Below, one piece after another: positions 43,093 to 51,605 of a stretch of DNA of 64,000 nt. Positions within the stretch are counted from its first letter, which is position 1, and each line of letters opens with the position of its first letter. The notes beneath the pieces are model-generated. The model had not been told where the DNA came from. It worked only from the letters and a program-made list of their open reading frames with translations, and made no database searches. The translations under genes and the position numbers were made by a program. The DNA comes from Spirosoma sp. SC4-14 (GTDB lineage: Bacteria > Bacteroidota > Bacteroidia > Cytophagales > Spirosomataceae): contig NZ_CP147518.1 of the NCBI RefSeq assembly GCF_037201965.1, forward strand, positions 3,527,001-3,591,000, in the 5' to 3' direction.

Positions 43093-43112
43093 AATACCGG
43101 AAATTCCGTAGC

Positions 43113-43742
43113 CTACGAATCCATCACCATCAACAACTCACTGATCATCATGGCCGTTGCTCCCCAGACCCGATGCCCCTGGATCTGATAAAAAGGTGCA
43201 TCGACAATAATACCCCTGACTTCAATCTGACTATCGCCCACAATCGTTTCGTCCATGAGCGTTTGCAGGTCTACTTCAACCACGGCCTCCACTTCGCGTG
43301 GGTCGGGGTAAAAGTCGGGTCGGTAGGGGAGCATGCCGACAACTGGCTGAACAAAAAAGTTACTGGGTGGAATAAACAGCTCGGTCAGCAGACCTAATAC
43401 TTTCACATCGGTAACCCGAATACCTACTTCCTCCTGGGCTTCGCGCAGAGCGGTGCGGGTCAGATTTTCGTCGAACCGTTCCATTCGTCCGCCCGGAAAG
43501 GCCATTTGCCCCGCATGAACGCCATCATACTGCGGGCGAAGAATCAAGGGAAGATAGACGGAGTCCTGATATGGGTAAAAGCAAATCAACACGGCACTGC
43601 GTCGGGTTCGTTCGTTGGGTTTAATACCAAGCCTGTAGCGAGCGGCCGAAGCCATTTTCTGATGCGCTACTTCGCCTGGCAACGGTTGCTGGAGCCGCTG
43701 CCGAAGCTGTTTTGTGAAGCTGTGGAACGAGGTATCGATCAT
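43113..43742 (-). CDS. CoA pyrophosphatase (Nudix, NudL-like)
   Basis: A 209-residue Nudix hydrolase. The box is MAFPGGRMERFDENLTRTAL followed by REAQEEVGI, complete with the catalytic Glu residues. The flanking signature LLTELFIPPSNFFVQPVVGML matches the UPF0035 motif of the CoA-specific family (NudL, PCD1), which splits coenzyme A into 3',5'-ADP and phosphopantetheine. N-terminal SAVLICFYPYQDSVYLPLILRP is also typical. Its upstream DNA is taken up by the long inverted repeat at 43754-43851, 12 nt before the start codon. Confidence 0.9.
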   Translation of the reverse strand: MIDTSFHSFTKQLRQRLQQPLPGEVAHQKMASAARYRLGIKPNERTRRSAVLICFYPYQDSVYLPLILRPQYDGVHAGQMAFPGGRMERFDENLTRTALREAQEEVGIRVTDVKVLGLLTELFIPPSNFFVQPVVGMLPYRPDFYPDPREVEAVVEVDLQTLMDETIVGDSQIEVRGIIVDAPFYQIQGHRVWGATAMMISELLMVMDS

Positions 43743-43753
43743 GTTTTTTTACA

Positions 43754-43851
43754 GTTTACAGTTTACAGTTTTCAGTGGCTCCACCTTTTTACAACCTAAC
43801 TCCTGGAAATCATTGCAACAGCGGAGCCACTGAAAACTGTAAACCGTAAAC
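43754..43851. repeat. 98-bp element with 29-bp inverted arms
   Basis: Arms at 43754-43782 and 43823-43851 pair over 29 bp with one mismatch (core ACAGTTTTCAGTGGCTCC). The left arm itself repeats GTTTACA; the spacer is 40 nt. It lies between two minus-strand genes and may be a terminator for the upstream one. The core is shared with the element at 53330-53399. Confidence 0.8.
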
Positions 43852-45432
43852 TCATTTATACAACCTAACTAATTCTTCAGCGCAACGTTCGCCATCCATA
43901 GCTGCCGACACGATTCCGCCCGCATAACCAGCTCCTTCTCCACACGGAAACAGCCGCCGAAGCTCAACATGCTCACAGGTGTCGCGGTGTCGCGGAATAC
44001 GGACCGGCGACGAGGTTCGGCTTTCTACACCAATTACCTGACCGTCGTTACTTAGATAACCACGCATTTTTTGACCGAAATCACGTAGTCCCTGCCGTAG
44101 GGGTTGCGCAATGTGGTCGGGTAATACATCGGCCATGGCTACCGATAACAAGCCCGGTTGGTATGATGTTGGTAGTAACTCGTCTGAAACGCGGCCATTC
44201 ACAAAATCGGCTATGCGCTGAGCTGGGGCCGTTTGTGAGGGTTTGTCGCTCTGATTACTACCGATACGACATGCCCAGCGTTCGAGATCCTGTTGTAGCG
44301 CTAATCCAGCTAATGGCCCTTCGTCGAGATACGGTTTCAAATCCGAATCTGTAATGGCTACAACCAGACCTGAATTCGCATATTTAGAATCCCGCCGTGA
44401 GGGCGACATGCCATTGACAACGAGTTCGCCCGGAGATGTGGCCGCTGGTACAATAAACCCTCCCGGACACATACAAAACGAAAAAACGCCACGTTCTACC
44501 CCATTAAACCGGGTTTGAGTTACTAAACTGTACGATGCTGCGGGTAAATAATCGCCCCGGTCGGGGCGGTGATACTGAAATTGATCGATCAAACGCTGCT
44601 GATGTTCAATGCGAACGCCCATAGCAAAGGGTTTGGCCTCGATGCGGATATTGCGATTGTGGAGTAAATAAAAAATATCGCGGGCCGAATGACCGGTAGC
44701 CAGAATGACTCCTATACCCATCAAGGTATCGCCCGATGCCAATACAACTCCTTTGAGTTCGTTTTTCTCCAGGATGAAGTCCGTAACTTTCGTATCGAAG
44801 CGAACTTCTCCACCCGCATTCAGGATGCTTTGACGCAGGTCGGCCACTACGGTTGGTAGTTTATTGGTGCCAATGTGCGGGTGGGCATCAATCAGAATTT
44901 CGTCGCTAGCGCCGTGCGCCACAAAAATCTCAAGAATCCGGCGTACATCGCCCCGTTTGGTTGAACGGGTATATAGTTTTCCATCGGAGTAGGTTCCGGC
45001 ACCGCCTTCGCCAAAGCAATAGTTCGACTCCGGATTAACGATATGGTCTTTATTAATAGCAGCCAGGTCGCGTCGTCGGGTTCGAACGTCGCTGCCGCGC
45101 TCCAGCACAATCGGTTTAATGCCTAACTCAATCAGACGTAAGGCCGCAAACAGACCGGCAGGGCCCGCCCCAACAATAATTGCCTGTTGAGCCCGACTGA
45201 TATCTGACTGCGGTTTGCTATACTGGATTAGAGGAGGGGGAGGTTCATTCACAAAAACGTCGACCTCAACATGCACCCGAATTTGTCGGCTTCGGGCATC
45301 GATCGACTGTCGGCGTTTTCGTACGAACACCTCATCGTCGGAGAGATGAAGGGCCTGTAAAGCCTGAGCCCGAAAGGCAGATTCATCAAAAGCCTGTTCG
45401 GGTGGTAGTGTTAACGTAAGCGAGTGAATCAT
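43852..45432 (-). CDS. FAD-dependent dehydrogenase (COG2509 type)
   Basis: A 526-residue flavoprotein starting MIHSLTLTLPPEQAFDESAF. An N-terminal domain (about 1-75) carries FVRKRRQSIDARSRQIRVHVEVDVFV. The FAD-binding Rossmann motif is GAGPAGLFAALRL near residue 85. Then ESNYCFGEGGAGTYSDGKLYTR, ILATGHSARDIF and FSFCMCPGGFIVPAATSPGELVVNGMS follow, and the end is GEGAGYAGGIVSAAMDG. This is the signature of uncharacterised FAD dehydrogenases found in many bacteria and chloroplasts; the substrate is not known. An upstream extension to 45558 is rejected because it runs into the terminator at 45483-45516. Confidence 0.88.
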   Translation of the reverse strand: MIHSLTLTLPPEQAFDESAFRAQALQALHLSDDEVFVRKRRQSIDARSRQIRVHVEVDVFVNEPPPPLIQYSKPQSDISRAQQAIIVGAGPAGLFAALRLIELGIKPIVLERGSDVRTRRRDLAAINKDHIVNPESNYCFGEGGAGTYSDGKLYTRSTKRGDVRRILEIFVAHGASDEILIDAHPHIGTNKLPTVVADLRQSILNAGGEVRFDTKVTDFILEKNELKGVVLASGDTLMGIGVILATGHSARDIFYLLHNRNIRIEAKPFAMGVRIEHQQRLIDQFQYHRPDRGDYLPAASYSLVTQTRFNGVERGVFSFCMCPGGFIVPAATSPGELVVNGMSPSRRDSKYANSGLVVAITDSDLKPYLDEGPLAGLALQQDLERWACRIGSNQSDKPSQTAPAQRIADFVNGRVSDELLPTSYQPGLLSVAMADVLPDHIAQPLRQGLRDFGQKMRGYLSNDGQVIGVESRTSSPVRIPRHRDTCEHVELRRLFPCGEGAGYAGGIVSAAMDGERCAEELVRLYK

Positions 45433-45482
45433 AAAGGAAAGACCGGTATTTATCCGGCAAATAATCGGTAAAAGTAAACGGA

Positions 45483-45516
45483 AAAAGCCTGCCTGAGGAG
45501 TAACAGGCAGGCTTTT
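45483..45516. terminator. Bidirectional terminator after the LCIB-like gene
   Basis: Perfect 13-bp arms AAAAGCCTGCCTG (45483-45495) and CAGGCAGGCTTTT (45504-45516) with an 8-nt loop. It closes the dab/LCIB region on the minus strand. Confidence 0.88.
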
Positions 45517-45582
45517 GTTTGGGTTCACACCGACGCCAATTGTGTTAACGTCGGGCATTCAAACAAAGACTCGTCGGGTAAT

Positions 45583-46341
45583 TTAGTCCAACAGATCGCT
45601 CAGGTAACTTGTCCGTTCGTTCGTGGTAAGGTCGATTATATCAAACCGTTTGATTGCATTAAATGACCCTACATCGCTGTCGCCATTGATAAGAATAATA
45701 CCCAACAGAATAATGTATTGACAATTATTAAACCTGGTTTGGCTAATTAACTCCTGAATTCGTTTATCGGTTGCTTCGAATGCAATTTCCGTAACCTCCA
45801 TCAACTGAGGGCCAAATTCAGCAGATTTGTTTAGCCTTTCTTTATTTTTCAGCAGAAGTTGTTCGAGTGTGTTGGCCTGGTAGTTTAGTTCGTCGATAAC
45901 CCCTTCCTGAATCGCTTTATTGTTGAACTTGGTTAAAGCGCCAATGGCCGCTCCGCAGCAGCTTGAGTTGGCACTTTGGCCAAAACGATGAATTTCGCCA
46001 ACATGCCCCTGTTTCGAAATGCCGATGTGTGGACCATAGTAAATAAAGGCAGCACCGCCATCGGGAACGTGGCTGGCAAAAGCGCCCATGCCAGTTAAAC
46101 CTGTGAACGGATAACCCCACAAACCCGCCAGATTGAAGGGCCCGTAAAACTCGCGGGTTCGCATCGGATACTGAACCCCGTTAACGTCGTCGGCGCAAAC
46201 ACTGTCGGCCATAAGTATCTGACTAGTTTCCATATTGAGCTTGTCCTCAATGAAACGAATCAGGTCATTGATCGTATCGGTTGTGGTTTTAGCGTTCGGG
46301 TAGTATTGTTTAACAATGGCAAGTTTTTCGGCTTTCGTCAT
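45583..46341 (-). CDS. LCIB-like (theta-class) carbonic anhydrase homologue
   Basis: A 252-residue cytoplasmic protein. Family landmarks in order: VCADDVN (Cys49, Asp pair), GYPFTGLTGMGAFASHVPDGG (His91), IYYGPHIGIS and SSCCGAAIGAL (Cys128/Cys129). These give the Cys/His/Cys zinc set and the conserved loops of limiting-CO2-inducible protein B/C, first known from algae and grouped as theta carbonic anhydrases. Reaction: interconversion of CO2 and bicarbonate. No signal peptide or membrane helix. It follows dabB (280 nt away, same strand). The context suggests it handles carbon brought in by the DAB complex, or keeps CO2 and bicarbonate in balance. A -7 box at 46446-46453 may give it its own promoter. 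Confidence 0.82.
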   Translation of the reverse strand: MTKAEKLAIVKQYYPNAKTTTDTINDLIRFIEDKLNMETSQILMADSVCADDVNGVQYPMRTREFYGPFNLAGLWGYPFTGLTGMGAFASHVPDGGAAFIYYGPHIGISKQGHVGEIHRFGQSANSSCCGAAIGALTKFNNKAIQEGVIDELNYQANTLEQLLLKNKERLNKSAEFGPQLMEVTEIAFEATDKRIQELISQTRFNNCQYIILLGIILINGDSDVGSFNAIKRFDIIDLTTNERTSYLSDLLD

Positions 46342-46445
46342 TGGGTTTTAACATTAGTGCGTGAAGAAACTGGTTGAGTGTTTTTGGGTAATCCAGTGAA
46401 TGTACGTTTAATTTTGAAAAGGAGATTACCTGACAGATGATTAAC

Positions 46446-46453
46446 CAAAAGTA
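46446..46453 (-). promoter_or_regulatory. Possible -7 box for the LCIB-like gene
   Basis: TACTTTTG on the minus strand (CAAAAGTA at 46446-46453) in the 279-nt gap after dabB. It predicts a leader of about 100 nt. No -33 TTG is seen at normal spacing. I see nothing else in this gap. Confidence 0.3.
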
Positions 46454-46620
46454 GGTTGTATCGATAAGCTAACTGTTTGACTGGGCTGAAGAGCGCAGGG
46501 TTAATAAGGTGTCAGATTAAAAAGCGATTAAAAAAGTAACGAACGGGACCGTCAATAAGTTGCAGGCTTCCCCGTATTTACCTGTAGAAAAGAGTAAACG
46601 GATTATGCCAGATGCCGTTA

Positions 46621-48489
46621 TTAGTATGATCGATAAGCCATTTCATACATTGATTTTTTATAGGGACCTAAAAAGACCCGTGCGTAAATTCGGATGATCG
46701 CGAGTCCGCCTATAACAAAGCTTAGGGCGGTAAACGAAGCCAGAATAACTTGATTCTCACGAATATGTGAGAACATTAAGTCCTCTCCGATAAAGGTAGG
46801 TGTGATTGGGAAGCCAGAAACAGCCAGGCATGCCAATAGAAAGATAAACGACAGAATTGGATGGCGGACGCCATACCCATGAAACTGCCGCAAACTCAAA
46901 CTTTTTTCGGCCAGCTTTACACGCACCAGACAAGCGTAGCCAACGATACCCGCCACACAGACTCCGCTGAGGTAAATGAGAACCTGAACCGTACTGAATG
47001 TTTCATTAAACGAAATAGCGAGTACAATAAAAAAGTGATTGAGTATGGATAAGACCCAGGCAACACGGGCTCGCTTTCGTTCTGTGAATGCCTTGAGCAC
47101 CATAATCACGGCTATGAACGAAAAGAAAATGGGCAGATAGCTGCGTATACTGGCCGGGATACTGTTGGGGTAGTATAGAAAAAATAAACCAATGAGATAA
47201 CAGGGAATAAAGAAGCCCAGTAGCCCTTTAAGGGTAATGAAGTTGAGCTGATTTCCGGCCAGTTTGAGTGGATTCCACAGGTATTGATACAAGGCTGAAT
47301 CAAGATTCCATTCCTTTATACCTAACACATAAAAAGTGAATGACAACCGCCTGGGCAGAAAATCTTCCAGCGAACGCCTGATGGGGTAAAAGGCATAAAG
47401 TTGTTCCCGAATCAGGTAGCTAACCACCGATGGCGAAACGAGTAGCTGATAGGAACGCAAAAAAGCGTTTCCTGCAAAATGAAACAGAACCAGTGTTTCG
47501 AAACCGGCAGCAACTTCAACGAACATGATCCCAATTTGCGCAATGGATGCGTAGGCGATCTGCACTTTGATGGAGGGCTGAACACGGGCTATACCCGAAG
47601 CCATAATCGTGGTGGATAAGCCCAAAAGGGCAATTGCGATACGGACTGAAAACTGATGAACCCAGAAAGGATACGTCCGTAAAAGTAAAAAAACACCTAA
47701 ATGCACCGCCAGTGAACCGTAGAAAATAGCGCTGGAGGGGGTAGGGCCCTCCAAGGCTCGGGGTAACCACGAAGAAAAGGGCAACTGAGCCGATTTTGCC
47801 AGGGCAGAAATTAAAATCATCAGCGAGATAAAAACGCCAATCAGGGTATGGGTTTGTAGATGGTCATGTACCAGAACATAGTTGTTGAGTTTGGAGAACG
47901 TAATGGTATCGTGCCATAAGTGATGGCTCATCCAGATAACAAGCAACAGGCCGACATCGCCGATTCGATACACTGAAAAGACTTTTACCGCATTTTTGGC
48001 TGGAATGTACTTATGCTGATAGAAGGCAATTAATAGAAACGACGAGATGCCGAGAATTTCCCAGCCAATAAACAGTGTCTCAAAATTGCCGGAAAAGATG
48101 GTGAGGTTATAACCGGTAAAAAAGAAAAGAATGGTGCTGAAAAAGCGCTTATAGCCAGGCTCCCGATGCAGATAGTGACGGCTATAAATTACGACAAGAA
48201 ACGTCAGTACAGTGCCTACAAACGCATAAACAGCCGAGATGCTATCAAAATAAAAAGTAATAACAAACGTATAGTGGTCTGTCTGTAATAGCACTATGTT
48301 CTTACCCGTAAGCGTTGGAAAACCTGCTATCGCCCAGGAGAGCAAAAGACCCATTAGCTGGATAAGTTGCAAACTGACCGTAACAAAGCTGATCCTCGAA
48401 ATGGTGTATTCCTTCCGCGGTGAAATTGTCAATAGCAGGAGAAAGACCAGTAGCGGAAGAAGAATAAAAGCAGCAAGAAGCGATGCCAT
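46621..48489 (-). CDS. dabB: DabB, membrane subunit of the DAB inorganic-carbon complex
   Basis: A 622-residue NuoL/Mrp-type cation-translocating membrane protein with about 14 helices. The proton_antipo_M core holds SALAKSAQLPFSSWLPRALEGPTPSSAIFYGSLAV with the key Lys, preceded by ILGISSFLLIAFY and followed by TTIMASGIARVQPSIKVQIAYASIAQIG. On its own it could be read as a complex I subunit, but the next gene (3 nt away) is dabA and no other nuo genes are present. Known for the DAB complex: DabB passes H+ or Na+ and drives DabA. The C-terminal part beyond about residue 420 is longer than the minimal core, as in many DabB proteins. Confidence 0.85.
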   Translation of the reverse strand: MASLLAAFILLPLLVFLLLLTISPRKEYTISRISFVTVSLQLIQLMGLLLSWAIAGFPTLTGKNIVLLQTDHYTFVITFYFDSISAVYAFVGTVLTFLVVIYSRHYLHREPGYKRFFSTILFFFTGYNLTIFSGNFETLFIGWEILGISSFLLIAFYQHKYIPAKNAVKVFSVYRIGDVGLLLVIWMSHHLWHDTITFSKLNNYVLVHDHLQTHTLIGVFISLMILISALAKSAQLPFSSWLPRALEGPTPSSAIFYGSLAVHLGVFLLLRTYPFWVHQFSVRIAIALLGLSTTIMASGIARVQPSIKVQIAYASIAQIGIMFVEVAAGFETLVLFHFAGNAFLRSYQLLVSPSVVSYLIREQLYAFYPIRRSLEDFLPRRLSFTFYVLGIKEWNLDSALYQYLWNPLKLAGNQLNFITLKGLLGFFIPCYLIGLFFLYYPNSIPASIRSYLPIFFSFIAVIMVLKAFTERKRARVAWVLSILNHFFIVLAISFNETFSTVQVLIYLSGVCVAGIVGYACLVRVKLAEKSLSLRQFHGYGVRHPILSFIFLLACLAVSGFPITPTFIGEDLMFSHIRENQVILASFTALSFVIGGLAIIRIYARVFLGPYKKSMYEMAYRSY

Positions 48490-48492
48490 AAA

Positions 48493-50997
48493 TTAATTGT
48501 CAGAAATAATATAAACAGGTTGGATCTTCTGTTCTGAGTCAACAATCAACGTTGTGTCGGCAATGTTGTCGACATGCGTTGTTAATGGCTGGTATGGAGT
48601 AAATGCGCCATTCGTAAAAACATACAACGCAAACGTTTCAGGATGTACCGCTACCAAATGAACCCAGTTGTTGGCAAACCATTGCATTGTAGGGGGCGAT
48701 TGCCGGAGAACAGTTAAAACGACGCCCGGGTCTTGCTCGACGATAAATAACATTCGGATTGGTTCATGAACTTCAACCATCTGGCTGGGTAAACCGGGGC
48801 GAAGGTCGCCATCCATACCATTCGCTACTCCAATCAGACCCATTACATTATGGGGAAGTTTAGTGCCAGCTCCTAACTGATTATTGTCCACTTTTGAAAA
48901 AAAGTATTCAAGATTGATGCCTCCCGAAACCGGAACAGCCGCTTTTAGAATGCTAAGCAGATAAATGCCATCGGGGTCCAGTCGATAGTTGTATGAGTTC
49001 AGGAACGATCGCCTGTCCAGAAACAGCGTTCGGGAGAGAGACCGTCGGCCTACAATGGTAAGCGCATTAGTGGCATGGTTGAGTTCGGGGCGGGTTTCAA
49101 ACAAAGCGACCGAACGTTGCCGAACCCGTTCGTGAACTTTATGGGGACTTAGGTTGCTATTGACCGAATCAAAACGTCTTGACCGTTCTTTAGCGTTATA
49201 ATCCAGTGCTTTATCGAAAGCTCTTTTGTTTTTTTGATGGTGTAGCTGATTTTCCGGCAAAAGGGAGTTTTCATCGAAAAACTCAATTTCGTCGCGGGTA
49301 GTGTCGTGCAAACAACCTATAAACTGAGTAGTGTCTGGGATGTAAATTCCATTGTCCCGCAAAATTGCTCTCACCTCAGTATGATTGCCCATATGGGCAA
49401 AGACCCTTGCATTTACCGAGCCCGCCCGGCCAGAACAGGCGCCACAGTCGTAGGCGGCATAATGTGGATTGTTAACACTACTTGCTCCATGTCCAACGAT
49501 GTAAATAATAGGAGCAAAGCCATCGGCCAGGCCAATACTTTTTAAAATGTTTTCTACCCGCTGAGCCATTTCGCTGACCGAATAGCCAATTTGCAGGCCA
49601 TTTTCCTGGGCTGTCGGATCGTTGTTTTCGATAGTAAGCTGGGCATTATTGTCCATATGCCTGAACGACGAAGCCGCAGCGGGTGTCAGGGTTGGTCTGA
49701 AAATACTGAGCACTAACCGCAGGGCAGCCCAAAAACCCAGGGTCTGAGCAATTAACCAACCGCTATGGAAAGAATGAGCATGTTTGTCTAAATAATAATC
49801 TTTAGGTCGTTTGTGGGGCGATCCAGTCTCTTTGATCAAATGGGTTGGCGTAACCGGAACGGGGCAGATTTTGGTATAATATTTTCCGCCTTCGGGCTGG
49901 AAAAAGGAGTCTATGCCAAAAAAACCAGGGGTGCCGAACGTTTCACATTCATGATCAAATTCTTCCAGATAGCGACGTAGAGAACATTCCCGATCATCGA
50001 TGCACAAGAGTGCCTGAAAACTTGTGCGTTTGGCTTGCCTATCGGCAGGATGTGGTTCCTGTTCGAGCCCTGCCAGTACCTGATCGTAATAACTCCATTC
50101 ATATGCCTCCTGCCAAATGCTAAGGATCTGACTAAGTTCTGTGCTGGGTGTTTCGGCGAAAAGATAGACTGGCGCTTCTGATAGCCAGCTCTGCATAGGT
50201 TCCCATTTATTGCCAAACTGATAATAAAGTGAATCCATTTCCAGCAAAAGCTCGAACACAATCAGATCGTGCAGAGATAGGCTGCGAGCGTCCAAAAGGC
50301 TTTCGGGAAGAGTTTCTACAGCGTTTACCAGTCCCGACCAGCCAGGGTGCGAAAATTGTTGATCAAACAGATAATGCTCGTAGAGTGACTCATTTCCTAC
50401 CAGTGTATCCAATATACTTTTCAGTGAATAGGATTGCGAAAGAAACAGAGTCTTTACCTGTTTTGTGCGAAAAAAACTGGAAAGGCTGATTTTCTCAAGT
50501 TCATGCAGGGCTGCTAAAAAGCTTTTTTGACGAATCGGAAAATTCCAGATGGAAATTCCCTGGTCGAGATAACTACACAGAATTCTGAACAAAATGGGAT
50601 GAACCATCGAGTCCAGATCAATATGATAGTGTTTTTTCCAATTAGCCCGTAAGGAGCCAATTCGGCTTCGTCGATTGCCTTTATGTGGCTGATGGATTGC
50701 TTTATGTAGCCATTCTTCCAGTTTCTCGGGTCCTTTTCGCTGACCGATTATCTGCTTTAAAATATCTTCCCGAATTCGTTTAGCTGCATACAGCGAGCGG
50801 TATTCGTCGATAGAAAGCGATGTCTTGTAGCCAAACAGTTTAGCTGCCCGGTGTAAGGCCTGATGGAAATCAAGATCCTGAAAGGCGTGTAATGTATTGT
50901 GATGAACAAAATCTTTTAACGGGGCCTGAGCGGGTAAATAGTGCTTCAGCTTGTGAAGAACATCATGCTCATTGAAGGTATCCATGTGAGTATTCAT
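48493..50997 (-). CDS. dabA: DabA, zinc subunit of the DAB inorganic-carbon complex (DUF2309/YbcC)
   Basis: An 834-residue protein of the UPF0753/DUF2309 family. It starts with MNTHMDTFNEHDVLHKLKHY and the family motif LPAQAPLKDFVHHNTLHAFQ. The beta-carbonic-anhydrase-like zinc site is complete: Cys332 and Asp334 in LLCIDDRECS, His503 in IVGHGASSVN and Cys518 in YDCGACSGR. Spacing (2, 169, 15) is close to that of the characterised Halothiobacillus DabA. Known role: energy-coupled one-way hydration of CO2 to bicarbonate at the inner membrane with DabB. A TTG at 51054 would add 19 residues; the ATG at 50997 is preferred. It is co-transcribed with dabB. Confidence 0.87.
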   Translation of the reverse strand: MNTHMDTFNEHDVLHKLKHYLPAQAPLKDFVHHNTLHAFQDLDFHQALHRAAKLFGYKTSLSIDEYRSLYAAKRIREDILKQIIGQRKGPEKLEEWLHKAIHQPHKGNRRSRIGSLRANWKKHYHIDLDSMVHPILFRILCSYLDQGISIWNFPIRQKSFLAALHELEKISLSSFFRTKQVKTLFLSQSYSLKSILDTLVGNESLYEHYLFDQQFSHPGWSGLVNAVETLPESLLDARSLSLHDLIVFELLLEMDSLYYQFGNKWEPMQSWLSEAPVYLFAETPSTELSQILSIWQEAYEWSYYDQVLAGLEQEPHPADRQAKRTSFQALLCIDDRECSLRRYLEEFDHECETFGTPGFFGIDSFFQPEGGKYYTKICPVPVTPTHLIKETGSPHKRPKDYYLDKHAHSFHSGWLIAQTLGFWAALRLVLSIFRPTLTPAAASSFRHMDNNAQLTIENNDPTAQENGLQIGYSVSEMAQRVENILKSIGLADGFAPIIYIVGHGASSVNNPHYAAYDCGACSGRAGSVNARVFAHMGNHTEVRAILRDNGIYIPDTTQFIGCLHDTTRDEIEFFDENSLLPENQLHHQKNKRAFDKALDYNAKERSRRFDSVNSNLSPHKVHERVRQRSVALFETRPELNHATNALTIVGRRSLSRTLFLDRRSFLNSYNYRLDPDGIYLLSILKAAVPVSGGINLEYFFSKVDNNQLGAGTKLPHNVMGLIGVANGMDGDLRPGLPSQMVEVHEPIRMLFIVEQDPGVVLTVLRQSPPTMQWFANNWVHLVAVHPETFALYVFTNGAFTPYQPLTTHVDNIADTTLIVDSEQKIQPVYIISDN

Positions 50998-51605
50998 ACT
51001 GAGAAAGAACGTTTGCCAATCCACACTTTCATCGGATAAAAATGCCTGGCTCAATACGCTGGGAAAACGAGACGCAAAGGGGCTCGAACAGAGCTACTAT
51101 TTACAAAAAAAACGAAAATTGAACCGGAGCAAGGCGTCGATAAGCCAACATTGGGCGTTGAATAAAAACGCTGGATACGGAAGAGGAGAAACTAGAGCCT
51201 TAAAACCCCAAGTAATACCAGACGGGCTAAGTGATATTGTTTGGTAATCATGGTACGATAAAGGGCAAGTTTCTGGCAATATTGCCCATAATATAGATTG
51301 CTGGCTGCTGTTTACCAAACTTTACTTCTTCTTTCAGGGTGCCTTCAAAAATCTCTATCGGTGCAGGGCTTAATTAAAACTCGTTTGGCGAAACGTTAAG
51401 CCAAACCCTGGCGGGAGGAGTTGGCAATGGACGCTGGTGATGAGCAGACTCATTATTCCGGAAATTTTGCAAAAAGGTAAATTGGTAGTGGCCTGATCCG
51501 TAGCCGGTTACTTAAAATGATAAACATTTTCGTGTAAACTTATTCTAATTTCTGCTTTATCCTTCGTACTTTTACATCCCGTAACGACCAAAACAGGTTT
51601 CAATC
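50998..51605. other. 608-base divergent control region of dabA and pyrG
   Basis: No gene is convincing here: a minus-strand 73-codon frame at 51097-51318 has no domain or signal. Features seen: a perfect 12-bp palindrome GGCAATATTGCC at 51275-51286; an inverted pair GTTTGGC / GCCAAAC with a 10-nt spacer at 51383-51406; and TACTTTTA near 51570, a near match to the -7 word for pyrG. Either dyad could bind a regulator of the dab cluster. Confidence 0.4.

Noticed and set aside
46621..48489. Reading dabB as a complex I (NuoL) or Mrp antiporter subunit
   Set aside because: No other nuo or mrp genes, and dabA is 3 nt upstream; DabB is the better call.
51097..51318. 73-codon minus-strand frame upstream of dabA
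   Set aside because: Composition unlike a protein, no features; lies in the control region.
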